Shown here: positions 7,602 to 19,926 of the stretch, one piece after another
Layout of the letters: every line of letters starts with the position of its first letter
Numbering within the stretch: the stretch's first letter is position 1
NCBI GenBank assembly: GCA_033283325.1
Contig: JAWMQO010000001.1
Location: forward strand, 310,001 to 374,000
Length of the DNA stretch: 64,000 bases
Direction of reading: 5' to 3'
Source: Mangrovimicrobium sp033283325
GTDB lineage: Bacteria; Pseudomonadota; Gammaproteobacteria; Pseudomonadales; Halieaceae
Notes under the pieces: generated by a model
Databases searched by the model: none
The model's input: the letters and a program-made list of their open reading frames with translations, nothing else
Told to the model about the DNA's origin: nothing
Program-made: the position numbers and the translations under genes

Positions 7602-9356
7602 TTGAACATCAGCTATCGCACATTCAGGAGCTGCGTCGTGGCGCTGTTCCTGCTGGCGCCGGGCGCCCAGGCTGATGTTCTCGATGTCGAACTCGTCGGC
7701 CTCAAAGGGGAGCTGAAAACCAATGCCGAGGCCTGGCTGGGCAGCCCTCCGCAAACTGCCCATGCCCGCAGCAACTACCTGCACAGTGCCCGGGAAAATA
7801 TCGCCAACAGCCTGCGCGCCCTCGGTTACTACCGGCCGCAAATCGACCTCGACCTGCAGCACGACGAGGAGCCCTGGCGGCTGAGGATCGAGGTGGACCC
7901 GGGCGAACCGGTGCGCCTGCGCCACGTCGATATCCAGGTCAGCGGCGAGGCCTCAGCGGACCCGGCATTCAAAACTTTCCTGGAAGGCGTCGACCTGCGC
8001 AGTGAGCAGGTACTCCAGCACGACAGGTATGAGCAGGTGCGCCGCAGGTTGCATGCGCTGGGCCTGCAACGGGGTTATTTCGACGGCCGCTTCGTCGTCA
8101 GCCGGGTGGCGGTGGAACCGATTGCCGGTACCGCCGATATCGAGCTCTTTTACGACAGTGGTCCCCGTTATCGTTTCGGGAAGTTGATCTACGATGACGA
8201 GGAATTCAGCCCTTCCCTGGTCACCCCGCTGGTGACCGCGCGCGAGGGCGAGCCCTACAACCAGTCGCGGCTCAGCGAGAGCCAGGTCCAGCTCCAGCGC
8301 ACCGGTTATTTTTCCACCGTGATGCTGCGCCCCGACCTGGATGCGGCGAGCGGGCGGGAGGTCCCCCTGCGCCTGCAGCTCTACCCAGCGAAGCGCCACA
8401 GCGTCGATCTGGGCATCGGCTACAGTACGGATACCGAGGAGCGCCTTACCGCTACCTGGCGTACTCCCCGTCTCAATCGGCACGGGCACAGCCAGGAGAC
8501 CCGCCTGCGCTATTCCAGGATCAATCCCAGCGGCAGTTTCACCTACAGCATCCCACTGAGTCATCCGCTCAACGATACGCTGCAGTTCGGCGCCCGCCTT
8601 GAGGATAACGAGTACGGCGATCTCGACAGCCTGCAGAAGGAGTTGCTGGTGCGCAGGGAGCTCAAGCAGGGCAACTGGATCTACAGCTTTTCCCTGCGCG
8701 CCCTGCAGGAACGCTGGTCGGTCGCGGGCAGGGATTTCGACGACGAATACCTCCTCCCGGGTTTTTCAATTTCCCAGCGTTTGCGCGGCGGCAGTCTTGC
8801 CAATCCATCCTCCGGGTTCAGTCACTGGTACCGGCTGGAAGGGGCGAGTGAAAGCGCCGGATCCGACATCAACCTGTTCCGGGCAACGGCCAACTACGGC
8901 TACATCCAGAGCTTCGCTGAGCGCCACCGGGTAGTGCTGCGCTCGGACCTGGGTATCGCGCTGGTGTCGGAGGGGCAGCGGCAGGACCTCGCTCCCTCAT
9001 TGGGCTTCTTCGCCGGGGGTGGCCAGAGCATTCGCGGTTACAGTTACCAATCCATCGGCACGGAAATCACCACGACCAACGACGAAGGTGAGGAGGTGAA
9101 GCTGGTGGTTGGCGGCGAGCGACTTGTAACCGCCAGTGTCGAGTACCAGTACAGCTTCAAGCCCAACTGGCGCGGCGCGATTTTTATCGATGGCGGGGAT
9201 GCCTTTGACGAAGAGGATTTCGAATTCCACGGGGGCGCTGGCGTCGGTGTGCACTATGTGACCCCGGTCGGTGCGGTGCGCCTGGAAGTGGCGACGCCTT
9301 TTACCGAGGACGATCCCGGCTGGCGGGTACACCTCGCCGTGGGGGCAGAGTTTTGA
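7602..9356 (+). CDS. tamA: Outer-membrane translocation and assembly module subunit TamA (Omp85 family)
   Basis: 584 residues. A signal peptide (ending near ApGAQA-DV) is followed by about three POTRA domains (to roughly residue 240) and a C-terminal 16-strand barrel. The Omp85 loop-6 signature RGYSYQS is at about residue 478. TamA works with TamB to insert proteins into, or move lipids to, the outer membrane. The start is not trivial: the TTG at 7602 gives a normal signal peptide with basic residues (MNISYRTFRS...) and has an AGGAG 12 nt upstream. A GTG at 7638 has a better placed AGGAG but would remove the basic region. It overlaps tamB by 4 nt. Confidence 0.92.
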   Translation: MNISYRTFRSCVVALFLLAPGAQADVLDVELVGLKGELKTNAEAWLGSPPQTAHARSNYLHSARENIANSLRALGYYRPQIDLDLQHDEEPWRLRIEVDPGEPVRLRHVDIQVSGEASADPAFKTFLEGVDLRSEQVLQHDRYEQVRRRLHALGLQRGYFDGRFVVSRVAVEPIAGTADIELFYDSGPRYRFGKLIYDDEEFSPSLVTPLVTAREGEPYNQSRLSESQVQLQRTGYFSTVMLRPDLDAASGREVPLRLQLYPAKRHSVDLGIGYSTDTEERLTATWRTPRLNRHGHSQETRLRYSRINPSGSFTYSIPLSHPLNDTLQFGARLEDNEYGDLDSLQKELLVRRELKQGNWIYSFSLRALQERWSVAGRDFDDEYLLPGFSISQRLRGGSLANPSSGFSHWYRLEGASESAGSDINLFRATANYGYIQSFAERHRVVLRSDLGIALVSEGQRQDLAPSLGFFAGGGQSIRGYSYQSIGTEITTTNDEGEEVKLVVGGERLVTASVEYQYSFKPNWRGAIFIDGGDAFDEEDFEFHGGAGVGVHYVTPVGAVRLEVATPFTEDDPGWRVHLAVGAEF

Positions 9357-12300
9357 GAGTGCTCGCCGTACTGCTGGTCGTGCTGGTCGGGCCTCTCCTC
9401 TTGCTGCTTGCCCTGCTGTTCACCAGCCCGGGAACACAGTGGCTGCTCAATCGCCTGGATGGGCTGGATGTACTGGACGTGCGTTACTCCAGTGGTGCCT
9501 TGCTGGGGGACCTGCGCCTGCAGCGGCTTGCCGTCAATGTCGAGGGCGTGGAGGTGGTGCTGGACACTATCGCCCTGCAGCTGAAGCGCGAATGCCTGTG
9601 GCGCAGTGAATTCTGTTTTCACTATCTGAATGTCGAAGACCTGCGGGTCAGCGTTGACGACAGCGTGTTTGAGGATGAGGAGAGCGGGGAAGCAGCGGGA
9701 GCCGAGTCCCTGATCGAGTTGCCCTATCCACTGGAAAGCGCCGATTTGCGGGTCGATCACCTGCTGGTGAGCTGGCCGGGCGGAAGTTGGGAACAGGGGG
9801 AGTTGCGCGGCGCGGCGCGATTTGCCGCTTCCACGCTGCATGTATCGAAGGCGTCACTGGCCACAGCCCACCTGTGGGTGGGGGAAGGCGAGGACGGCGG
9901 CGACGGGGATGAGGGTTATACCGGTTTCGAACCCACGCGCGTGTTCCTGCCGCTGAATATCCAGGCGCGGGATGTGAGGCTGGCGCAGGGGAGCATGTCG
10001 CTGGCGGGCTGGGAATCGGAACTGGGGCCCCTGGAACTCGCCGGTCAGTGGCGTGGAACACGCCTGGATATCTCAGGGCTGCAGCTGGAGCGCTTCAGCA
10101 GCGGTGAACTGGCAATAGAAAGGATTGAAGCACCGGGCTTCCTGGACTTCAGGGACCAGTGGCCGATCGGCTGGCGATTCTCCGGGCAGGTAGCGGCCCC
10201 CACTGGCGACGCCGGCCAGGAGGGGCGGCACTTGCAGCTCGGTGCTTCGGGCGACTTTGCAGGCCTGCAGCTGGAGCTCGCCAGCCCGGGTGAGCCCGAA
10301 CTTACGCTGGGGGTCACGGCGGACATCCGCACTGCGGGCCTGCCATTCACTGCCAGCGGAAGTTTGGCCTGGCCAGCGCCCCTGGCCCTAGGTGCGGCCC
10401 TGGACGAGGTGCAGGATGAAGGCCTTGACGTGGACGATGCGCCCGAGGCTCTGGCAGCGCTGCAGGTCGACGAGCCGCTGCGCTTTTCCCTGGCGGGAGA
10501 CCTGACACATCAATCGCTGACGCTCCAGGCCCGGGCCAGCGGCTTTGGCTATACAGCACTGCAACTGCAAGGTGCGGCGGTGCTCGAGGCGAGCCTGCTG
10601 CGGATCGAGCAACTGCGGCTGGAAGATGCGGCCAGTGATTCCGAACTCGATTTCAGCGGTGAATTGCGCCTTGGCGCTGGCTGGTCACTGGCCGGTACTG
10701 CCAGCAGTGAGGGGTTTGAGCTTCCCGGGGATCTCCTGCCAGGGGAGGGGCGCCTGCAGGGGCGTATTGGCGTCGAGGCGCAGGGCGCGGATGGCGCCTG
10801 GGAATTGCGGCTGCCGGAAGTCGACCTGGACGGTACTTTCGGGGGTCTCCCCGCGCGGCTCACTGGCTACGCCGGAATCGCCGCCGACCTGCAAGCGCTG
10901 CCATCCGAGCTGGATGGGAACGTCAACGGCGCGCAGTTGCGATTGCGCCTGTCCGGCGACATGCCCGAACAGGATAGCCTGCGCATTGACGTGGACGATC
11001 TCGGTCGCTGGGTGGACGAGGGCCGAGGCTCACTGGCGCTGCGCGCCGAGGGCAAGCTGACCCGGGGGGATATCCGGCTCGACGGCGAGGCCCGGGATAT
11101 CACAGTGGGAGAGCTGGACATGCCGGAGGCCGCATTCACAGGAGCCTGGCGGCGCGATGAACAGTCCCTTCAGCTGCGGTTCAATGCGGCGCGTCTCGAC
11201 TATGTGGGGCGGCATCTCGAAGCGCTGGAACTGGCGCTGGACGCTACGCGGGAATCCCAGCGCGCGCGCCTGTCATTCAGTGGCGAGCTCGCATCGCAGT
11301 TGCAGGTGGAGGGGAGTCTTTCCGGGGAACAGTGGCATGGAACACTGGCGCCCCTGCGCCTGGATACACGCTCCGGTACCTGGGAACTGGCTCAGGCGGT
11401 GGCGCTGGAATGGCAGCGCGACACAGAGGTGGTGAACATTGCGCCGCACTGCTGGCAGCACCCGGATTTCGAACTTTGTGCTGCCCGGGCCCGACTGGGT
11501 GCGGCAGGGGATGTCCAGTTACGGCTCACCGGGGATGTCAGCGCGTTCAACGGGCTGCTGCCACCGGATTTGCGCGCGGGTGGGGCGCTGGAAACGTCGC
11601 TGGATGCCGCCTGGGGTAGCGCTGGATTCGAACGCCTCGTCGCGCAGGGCCAGGCCTCCGATATAGTTATCACCCGCGAATTCGGCCTCGGTGAGAGCGC
11701 CAGCCTGTCCTGGGACCGCGTCCGGTTGGGCCTGCACCGTCGCGACAATCGCCTGCTGGCCCTCGAAGGCAGTATCGAACGGGAGGGCCGCCGGGTGTTC
11801 TCGGTGAACGCCACGCTGCCGCCCGAGCGCGATGGTGAACTCGCAGGGGAACTCGCCCTGGATACGATCCGCCTGTCTGCGCTCACCCCCTGGACCCCGC
11901 TGTTCGAGGATCTGGGAGGTGCGCTTACCGGGCAGCTGCGCCTCGGTGGCCGGCTGGATTCACCGCTGGTTTTCGGCGAGCTCTCGCTCTCCGAGGGGCA
12001 GGCCCTGCTCGAGGGTAACCCCACGGAACTGAGTGACTTCACCATGCAGGTGGGCCTGGAGGGGCAGGGCGGCAGCCTGCGCGGCAGCGGCCTGCTCGGG
12101 GGCGGCGCCGTGCGCCTCGACGGAGACTTCCGCTGGCAGCCTGATTTCGGCTTCCAGCTGAATGTCGAGGGTGAAGAGCAGAACCTGCTGATACCGCCGA
12201 GTTCGGAAATACTGGTCTCCGAGAAGCTGCGCCTGGCTTATTCGGGCGACACCCTGGACCTGGGCGGCGATGTCCATATCAATGGCGGCCTGTTGCGTCA

Positions 12301-13099
12301 CGAGGAACTGCCCGAAGGTGGGGTCGCCCTGTCGAAGGACGTGGTAGAGGTGGACGCGGCGGGGGAAGCGATCAGTGAGCCCAGCCTCTTCCTGATGAAT
12401 ACCGACCTGTGGCTGTATATCGACGACGGCTTCGAGGTTCGTTCCGACACCCTGCAAGCATACCTCGGCGGCAAACTGCACCTGCTGGAAAAGGCGCCCG
12501 CACCGCCGCAGTTATTCGGCTCCCTGGGCATCGCCGGGGGCGAGTTGCGCGTCTATCGGCAGCGCCTGGAAATCCGCCGTGGGACGGTGGACTTCACCGG
12601 CCCCCTGCAGAACCCGGCGCTGGATGTGAGCGCAGAGCGGCGTATCCGCGCGGACAACGTGACGGTGGGGGCCCACCTCTTCGGCCCGCTGGAAACACCG
12701 CAGCTCGAAATCTACTCCGATCCGCCGATGGGGCAGGGTGAGGCGATGTCCTATCTCATCCGCGGGCGGGGTCTCGACGCCGGTGCGGGTGCCGACGGCA
12801 CCGCACTGGCCCTCGCCGTCGGCGCCGACGTTGTGAACCGCAGTGGCGTGGTGGAGGGGCTGAACCGCCTGCCGCTGATCAACAACGTGGCTTTCGGTTC
12901 CAGTGGGGATGAGGATGAAACCGCGGCCACCCTCGGTGGTTACCTGGGCGACCGGATTTACATGTCCTATGGGGTAGGCCTTTACGAGCCGATCAATGAA
13001 TTTACAGCGCGGCTCTATTTGCAGAGCAGCCTATGGCTCGAGGTGGTCAGCCGGCTCGAGAACTCGGTGGACCTGTATTACTCCTTCGATATCGACTGA
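9353..13099 (+). CDS. tamB: Translocation and assembly module subunit TamB
   Basis: 1248 residues, the usual size of TamB. An N-terminal hydrophobic anchor (about residues 1-25) is followed by a very long beta-rich AsmA-like/TamB body and the conserved DUF490 C-terminal region (from about residue 930) ending in a barrel-like strand, SVDLYYSFDID. TamB spans the periplasm from the inner membrane to TamA, forming a hydrophobic groove thought to carry phospholipids or assist barrel insertion. The start is TTG at 9353, overlapping the tamA stop; GTG at 9359 is an alternative. The overlap implies translational coupling. Confidence 0.93.
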   Translation: MRVLAVLLVVLVGPLLLLLALLFTSPGTQWLLNRLDGLDVLDVRYSSGALLGDLRLQRLAVNVEGVEVVLDTIALQLKRECLWRSEFCFHYLNVEDLRVSVDDSVFEDEESGEAAGAESLIELPYPLESADLRVDHLLVSWPGGSWEQGELRGAARFAASTLHVSKASLATAHLWVGEGEDGGDGDEGYTGFEPTRVFLPLNIQARDVRLAQGSMSLAGWESELGPLELAGQWRGTRLDISGLQLERFSSGELAIERIEAPGFLDFRDQWPIGWRFSGQVAAPTGDAGQEGRHLQLGASGDFAGLQLELASPGEPELTLGVTADIRTAGLPFTASGSLAWPAPLALGAALDEVQDEGLDVDDAPEALAALQVDEPLRFSLAGDLTHQSLTLQARASGFGYTALQLQGAAVLEASLLRIEQLRLEDAASDSELDFSGELRLGAGWSLAGTASSEGFELPGDLLPGEGRLQGRIGVEAQGADGAWELRLPEVDLDGTFGGLPARLTGYAGIAADLQALPSELDGNVNGAQLRLRLSGDMPEQDSLRIDVDDLGRWVDEGRGSLALRAEGKLTRGDIRLDGEARDITVGELDMPEAAFTGAWRRDEQSLQLRFNAARLDYVGRHLEALELALDATRESQRARLSFSGELASQLQVEGSLSGEQWHGTLAPLRLDTRSGTWELAQAVALEWQRDTEVVNIAPHCWQHPDFELCAARARLGAAGDVQLRLTGDVSAFNGLLPPDLRAGGALETSLDAAWGSAGFERLVAQGQASDIVITREFGLGESASLSWDRVRLGLHRRDNRLLALEGSIEREGRRVFSVNATLPPERDGELAGELALDTIRLSALTPWTPLFEDLGGALTGQLRLGGRLDSPLVFGELSLSEGQALLEGNPTELSDFTMQVGLEGQGGSLRGSGLLGGGAVRLDGDFRWQPDFGFQLNVEGEEQNLLIPPSSEILVSEKLRLAYSGDTLDLGGDVHINGGLLRHEELPEGGVALSKDVVEVDAAGEAISEPSLFLMNTDLWLYIDDGFEVRSDTLQAYLGGKLHLLEKAPAPPQLFGSLGIAGGELRVYRQRLEIRRGTVDFTGPLQNPALDVSAERRIRADNVTVGAHLFGPLETPQLEIYSDPPMGQGEAMSYLIRGRGLDAGAGADGTALALAVGADVVNRSGVVEGLNRLPLINNVAFGSSGDEDETAATLGGYLGDRIYMSYGVGLYEPINEFTARLYLQSSLWLEVVSRLENSVDLYYSFDID

Positions 13100-13103
13100 C
13101 TCG

Positions 13104-13174
13104 TGCAGGAGCCCGCTCCGCTGGCGATCGCTCATGGATAGCGTGCCTCTCTCTTCGGGTCACGGGCTCCCGCA
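13104..13174. repeat. REP-like inverted repeat, degenerate copy
   Basis: A GGAGCCCGCTCCGCTGGCGAT arm within 13104-13128 and a GGGCTCCCGCA arm at 13164-13174 match the two halves of the REP-like family seen at four other loci. This copy is more diverged. It sits between the convergent ends of tamB and the OmpA-like lipoprotein gene. Confidence 0.6.
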
Positions 13175-13182
13175 GTCTTGCC

Positions 13183-13824
13183 TCAGGCCTTGGGCAGGAT
13201 GTAGAGCTCCACCCGGCGATTGCTGGCGCGGCCGGCCTGGGTGCTGTTGTCGGCGATCGGCTGGTCGAAGCCCAGGCCCTGCACCAGCATGCGGCTCTGG
13301 CTGACACCGCGGGTAACCAGGTAGGCGGACACGCTCGAGGCGCGGCGCTCCGACAGGGTCTGGTTGTGCGAACGGCTGCCGGTGTTGTCGGTGTGGCCGG
13401 TGACCCGGATGGTGGTGTCCGCGTACTTGGCGAGCACTTCGCCGACGGAGTTCAGCACCGGGTAGAAGTTGGAGCGCAGGTTATAGGAATCGGTATCGAA
13501 GGTGATGCTGCCGGGCATGATCAGGCGCAGGTTGTCGCCTTCCCGTACGACCTGTACACCGGTGCCCTGCAGTTGCTCCCGCAACTTGGCTTCCTGCACG
13601 TCCATGTAGGCACCGACACCCGCGCCGACGATGCCGCAGCCAAGGGCTGCGTTGCGCGCGTGCTTGCCGGATTCAATTGCGCCCACCAGGGCGCACACCG
13701 CCGCGGCGCCGGCGCCATAGGTTGCCGCCTTGCTCGCCTGTTGCTCGCCGGTGTAGGGGTTGGTGGTGCAGGCACCGAGCAGTGCGAGGCTGCTGGTGAG
13801 GGCTATTGCTTTGATCGAGCGCAT
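13183..13824 (-). CDS. OmpA-family lipoprotein (YiaD-like)
   Basis: 213 residues. The signal peptide ends in the lipobox LLGAC (Cys19), so the mature protein is lipid-anchored, most likely in the outer membrane. Residues 35-75 are Gly/Ala-rich like a glycine-zipper segment. Residues 95-213 form the OmpA C-terminal peptidoglycan-binding domain with TGHTDNTGS, LSERRASSV and RASNRRVEL. The architecture matches E. coli YiaD, an OmpA-like lipoprotein that ties the outer membrane to peptidoglycan. It is transcribed alone and ends convergent with tamB. Confidence 0.88.
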   Translation of the reverse strand: MRSIKAIALTSSLALLGACTTNPYTGEQQASKAATYGAGAAAVCALVGAIESGKHARNAALGCGIVGAGVGAYMDVQEAKLREQLQGTGVQVVREGDNLRLIMPGSITFDTDSYNLRSNFYPVLNSVGEVLAKYADTTIRVTGHTDNTGSRSHNQTLSERRASSVSAYLVTRGVSQSRMLVQGLGFDQPIADNSTQAGRASNRRVELYILPKA

Positions 13825-13995
13825 CTCGAATATCTCCTTGAGAATTTTGCGCTACCGTCTCATCGGGACGGTGGCAGGTAAAGTAAAGAACTGTAAATCG
13901 CAGACTTATCAAATTACTTGCATAGCCTTGGACAGGGCCTTTTCAGGAAAAGTCTGCGCAGTATTCACAGGCGTGCGTTGCCCGGGGCCGGAGGC

Positions 13996-15174
13996 TCAAT
14001 CCGCCAGTTGTGCCCGGGCCGCGGCCAGTGCCTTGCCGGTCTGGATGGGGGCGCCCTGCTGGCCGAGCACGCTTTCCAGCGCGGTAAGACAGGTGATGAC
14101 ATTGCGCTCGCTGCTGCCGTGTCCCATCAGCCCGATACGCCAGGTCTTGCCGGCGAGCGCGCCGAGGCCGGCGCCAATTTCCAGGCTGAAATCCTTGAGC
14201 AGGGTGCTGCGAACCGCGGCGTCATCGACCCCCTCGGGGATTGTTACCGCGTTCAGCTGCGGCAGGCGGCAGTCCGCCGCGACGGCCATGCCCAGGCCCA
14301 TGGCTTCGAGGCCGGCGACCAGCGCCCGGTGGTTGCGGGCGTGGCGGGCGAAGGCATTTTCCAGGCCTTCCTCCTGCAGGATCACCAGGGATTCGTGCAG
14401 TGCATAGAGGGCGTTTACCGGGGCGGTGTGGTGGTAGGCGCGTTTGCTGCTGCCGCCCCAGTAGCCCATGATCAGTTGCATATCGAGGAACCAGCTCTGC
14501 ACCTTGTGCTCGCGGCCCTGGATGCGTTCCACGGCGCGCGGGCTGAAGGTGACGGGAGCGATGCCCGGTACGCAGGAGAGACACTTCTGGGTGCCGGAGT
14601 AGACCGCGTCCGCGCCCCATTTGTCCACGGCGACCTCGATGCCACCGAGGGAGGTGACCGCGTCGACAATCGTCAGCGCGCCGTACTGCTGCGCCAGCGC
14701 GCACAGGGCCGCGGCGTCGGAGCGTACCCCGGTGGAGGTTTCCGCGTGGACGAAGGCGAGGATGGAGGCTTCCGGGTGGGCCTTCAGCGCCGCCTCGGTT
14801 TTTTCCAGGCTGACCGCTGTGCCCCAGTCGTCCTCGACCATGACCGCGGTGGCGCCGCAGCGCTCGACGTTCTCTTTCATCCGCCCGCCGAACACACCGT
14901 TCTGGCAGACGATGACCGTATCCCCCGGCGAGACCAGGTTGACGAAGCAGGCTTCCATGCCGGCGGAGCCCGGCGCGGAAATCGGCAGCGTCAGTTCATT
15001 GTCGGTCTGGAAGGCGTATTGCAGCAGACCCTTGATCTCGTCCATCAGCTGGATGAACTGCGGGTCCAGGTGGCCGATGGTGGGGCGGGCGAGGGCGCCC
15101 AGCACCCGGGGAGAGATGTCCGAGGGGCCGGGGCCCATCAGGATGCGCTGGGGCGGGTGAAAGCTCTTGGTCAT
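13996..15174 (-). CDS. Class V aminotransferase, alanine-glyoxylate / serine-pyruvate type
   Basis: 392 residues, a full-length fold-type I PLP enzyme. The N-terminus has MGPGPSDISPRVL, the motif of the AGXT group; Asp171 (TIVDAVTSLGG) should hold the pyridine nitrogen and Lys197 (SGTQKCLS) should bind PLP. The likely reaction is alanine or serine plus glyoxylate to pyruvate or hydroxypyruvate plus glycine, in the cytoplasm. Serine-glyoxylate and alanine-glyoxylate aminotransferases cannot be separated from sequence by eye. It lies downstream of ppdK on the same strand with a REP element between, so co-transcription is uncertain; both touch pyruvate metabolism. Confidence 0.85.
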   Translation of the reverse strand: MTKSFHPPQRILMGPGPSDISPRVLGALARPTIGHLDPQFIQLMDEIKGLLQYAFQTDNELTLPISAPGSAGMEACFVNLVSPGDTVIVCQNGVFGGRMKENVERCGATAVMVEDDWGTAVSLEKTEAALKAHPEASILAFVHAETSTGVRSDAAALCALAQQYGALTIVDAVTSLGGIEVAVDKWGADAVYSGTQKCLSCVPGIAPVTFSPRAVERIQGREHKVQSWFLDMQLIMGYWGGSSKRAYHHTAPVNALYALHESLVILQEEGLENAFARHARNHRALVAGLEAMGLGMAVAADCRLPQLNAVTIPEGVDDAAVRSTLLKDFSLEIGAGLGALAGKTWRIGLMGHGSSERNVITCLTALESVLGQQGAPIQTGKALAAARAQLAD

Positions 15175-15211
15175 GGTGTGTCTGTCCTTGAATTGTCAGT
15201 TATCCGGGGGC

Positions 15212-15297
15212 GTCGCTCTCAGAGTGAGCTCCCACAAGGCTTATCTTCAGGCGGGGCTGTGGGAGCCCGCTCTGCCCGAACGCGGACCGGGGCGATT
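15212..15297. repeat. REP-like inverted pair
   Basis: CAGAGTGAGCTCCCACA (ending 15236) is followed, about 20 bp on, by its near-inverse TGTGGGAGCCCGCTCTGCC (from 15258). The second unit is extended to GGGGCGAT at 15297. It is the same family as the repeats at 26939 and 45414. It sits between ppdK and the aminotransferase gene. Confidence 0.8.
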
Positions 15298-15309
15298 GCA
15301 GGTCTGCAA

Positions 15310-17919
<2,610 letters not shown>

Positions 17920-18129
17920 GATTGAATCCCGCCGTGTAGAAAGTTACGAATGAGGAGAGGGCCGAGTATACGTCATTGCATACGGAAATTGGTGGCCGAA
18001 AAGCGCTGGTGGAATGGGGCTCGGTCCCACTTTTTGTCCCGGCTCACCCACCCGGGGGAAGGCTTCTCGCCGCAGTTTGGCAATAAGTCCCTTTGCATCG
18101 GCTGCGGCCACGCTAAACTAGTCGCCGCC

Positions 18130-18822
18130 ATGCGTTTGCTCTCATTCATCCTGATCTGTGCCGGCCTGTTGCTTGCAGGCTGCACCGCTGCGCCCGAGAA
18201 GAGTGCCCCCGCTACTGCGCACATCGAGCACGTCGATTTCAGCGGCGCCTGGGAGGTGGACTACAGCCAGAGCGAAACGGTGAACGACGCCTACGACAAG
18301 CTCATGACCGAGTTGCGCCGGCAGGCCCAGCGCCAGTCCCAGGGCATGGGGCAGGGCCCGGGATCGATCTCCGGGGGGAGTGCCGTTTACGGCAGCAGCA
18401 GCGGCATTTATGCCCTGGCACGCATGGCCGAGTTGGTCACCGAGCCGCAACTCCTCGAGATCAAGCAGGGCGATACGGACATCACGGTCAAGCGCGAGGG
18501 CAGTTTCGCCCTGCAGTGCGACTTCGCGCCCGCCGCCGAGGGCGCGCGGGATTCGGTCTTTGGCAGGGAAGTCTGCGCCTGGCGCGAGCACCAGTTGCTC
18601 TTCCAGGTGGAGTTGCCGGACGGGCTGCACATCCGCCATCGCTTCACCCTGGCGCCTGACGGAGAGCGCCTGCAGGTCGTCACCCAGTTGTTTTCCCGGC
18701 AGGTTTCACAGCCTTTGACCGTCGCCCGGGTGTATAACCGCTATGATCCCGAACGCACCGGCATCCGCTGCCGCCAGACCCTGACCCGCGGCCGGGTCTG
18801 TACCACCGAGGCGCCGCAATGA
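18130..18822 (+). CDS. Lipoprotein of unknown function
   Basis: 230 residues from ATG 18130. The signal peptide ends in the lipobox LLAGC (Cys18). The mature protein starts with a disordered stretch, then FSGAWEVDYSQSETVNDAYD, the start of a small lipocalin-like or beta-rich domain, with a Gly/Ser-rich insert (about residues 78-95), two or more cysteines and a beta-rich C-terminus. I do not recognise a family. It overlaps the next exported protein by 4 nt (ATGA), so the two are co-translated and probably act together in the envelope. Confidence 0.8.
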   Translation: MRLLSFILICAGLLLAGCTAAPEKSAPATAHIEHVDFSGAWEVDYSQSETVNDAYDKLMTELRRQAQRQSQGMGQGPGSISGGSAVYGSSSGIYALARMAELVTEPQLLEIKQGDTDITVKREGSFALQCDFAPAAEGARDSVFGREVCAWREHQLLFQVELPDGLHIRHRFTLAPDGERLQVVTQLFSRQVSQPLTVARVYNRYDPERTGIRCRQTLTRGRVCTTEAPQ

Positions 18823-19865
18823 AGCGCAGCCTGGTCTTCCTTCTGTGCTTGCTCGCCCTGCCGCTGGCGGCGCAGGAAAGCTATCTCGAGGTGGGCGTGG
18901 TGGTATTCGACCCCGGCCTTGCCGCCCCAGATACGCCGGCTCCGGAAACCGAATTCCCCCAGATCCGCCGGGCCGAGGCGATCTACCAGGCAGTGGAGTT
19001 GCGGCGGGCGCTGGAAGCGACCGGTCGCTGGGGCGCGGTGCGGGTGATGCCCGGGGACAGCCCGCTGGTCGACCTCACCCTGCGTGGCAAGATACTCGCC
19101 GCGACAGGAGAGCGATTGCTGTTGCAGGTCGAGGCCAGCGACTGCAGCGGAAAGCAATGGCTGCAGGGGAATTACGAGGCGCTGGCCACCGAGTCCGCTT
19201 ATCCTGCGCAGGGCGCTATCGATCCCTTTGACCAACTTTACCGGCGGATAGCCGCGGATCTCGAGCGGCAGCTCGGCGCGCTGGCTTCAGGCGCCCTGCA
19301 GCAACTGCGGCTGATCTGCCGCATGCGTTACGCGGAGAGTCTGTCGCCGGAAGCCTTCGCCGGCTATCTCGGCGGTGGCGGCGACTTGCCCTTCACCCTG
19401 CAGCGCCTGCCGGCGGAGGGCGACCCCATGCTGCAGCGGGTCGAGCGTATCCGCCAGCAGGAGTACCTGTTTATCGACAACGTGGACGAGCAGTACGGCC
19501 GCCTCCACGACGAGTTGCAGGTCACCTACAACCTCTGGCGGCAGAACTGGCGGGAACAGGCCGTCTATGAAAGGGACTATGCCCAGCGCGCCGCCGGTCG
19601 GGAGAGCAGCGATCGCAGCGGCAGCTACGCGGCGATGCTAAGCGACTACAGCACCTACCGGGCCTTCCGTATCCGCGAGCAGGACCTCGATGAACTGGCC
19701 AGCGGCTTCAACAACGAGGTCGGACCCACCGTGGTGGAATCCCGGGGCCGGGTATTCCGCCTGAGCGGCAGTCTCGAATCCCGCTACGCGGACTGGCGGC
19801 GGGTGCTGCGGGAAATCTTCGCCCTGGAGATGGGCGAAATCGTGGAACAGCCGCCCATTCCTTAG
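18819..19865 (+). CDS. Exported protein of unknown function
   Basis: 348 residues. A clear signal peptide (MKRSLVFLLCLLALPLAAQ) is followed by YLEVGVVVFDPG. The N-terminal half (about 20-165) looks like a small alpha/beta domain of the kind found in periplasmic proteins that bind or sense envelope components (RAEAIYQAVELRRALE, LVDLTLRGKI). The C-terminal half is largely helical with many Tyr, Arg and Glu residues. No family is recognised. It is translationally coupled to the upstream lipoprotein, so a periplasmic pair is likely. Confidence 0.8.
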   Translation: MKRSLVFLLCLLALPLAAQESYLEVGVVVFDPGLAAPDTPAPETEFPQIRRAEAIYQAVELRRALEATGRWGAVRVMPGDSPLVDLTLRGKILAATGERLLLQVEASDCSGKQWLQGNYEALATESAYPAQGAIDPFDQLYRRIAADLERQLGALASGALQQLRLICRMRYAESLSPEAFAGYLGGGGDLPFTLQRLPAEGDPMLQRVERIRQQEYLFIDNVDEQYGRLHDELQVTYNLWRQNWREQAVYERDYAQRAAGRESSDRSGSYAAMLSDYSTYRAFRIREQDLDELASGFNNEVGPTVVESRGRVFRLSGSLESRYADWRRVLREIFALEMGEIVEQPPIP

Positions 19866-19926
19866 CCACGGCAGACTAGGCTATGCTAGAAGCCGGTCTC
19901 CCCGAAAGGATTGCGCTGGCTGCACC

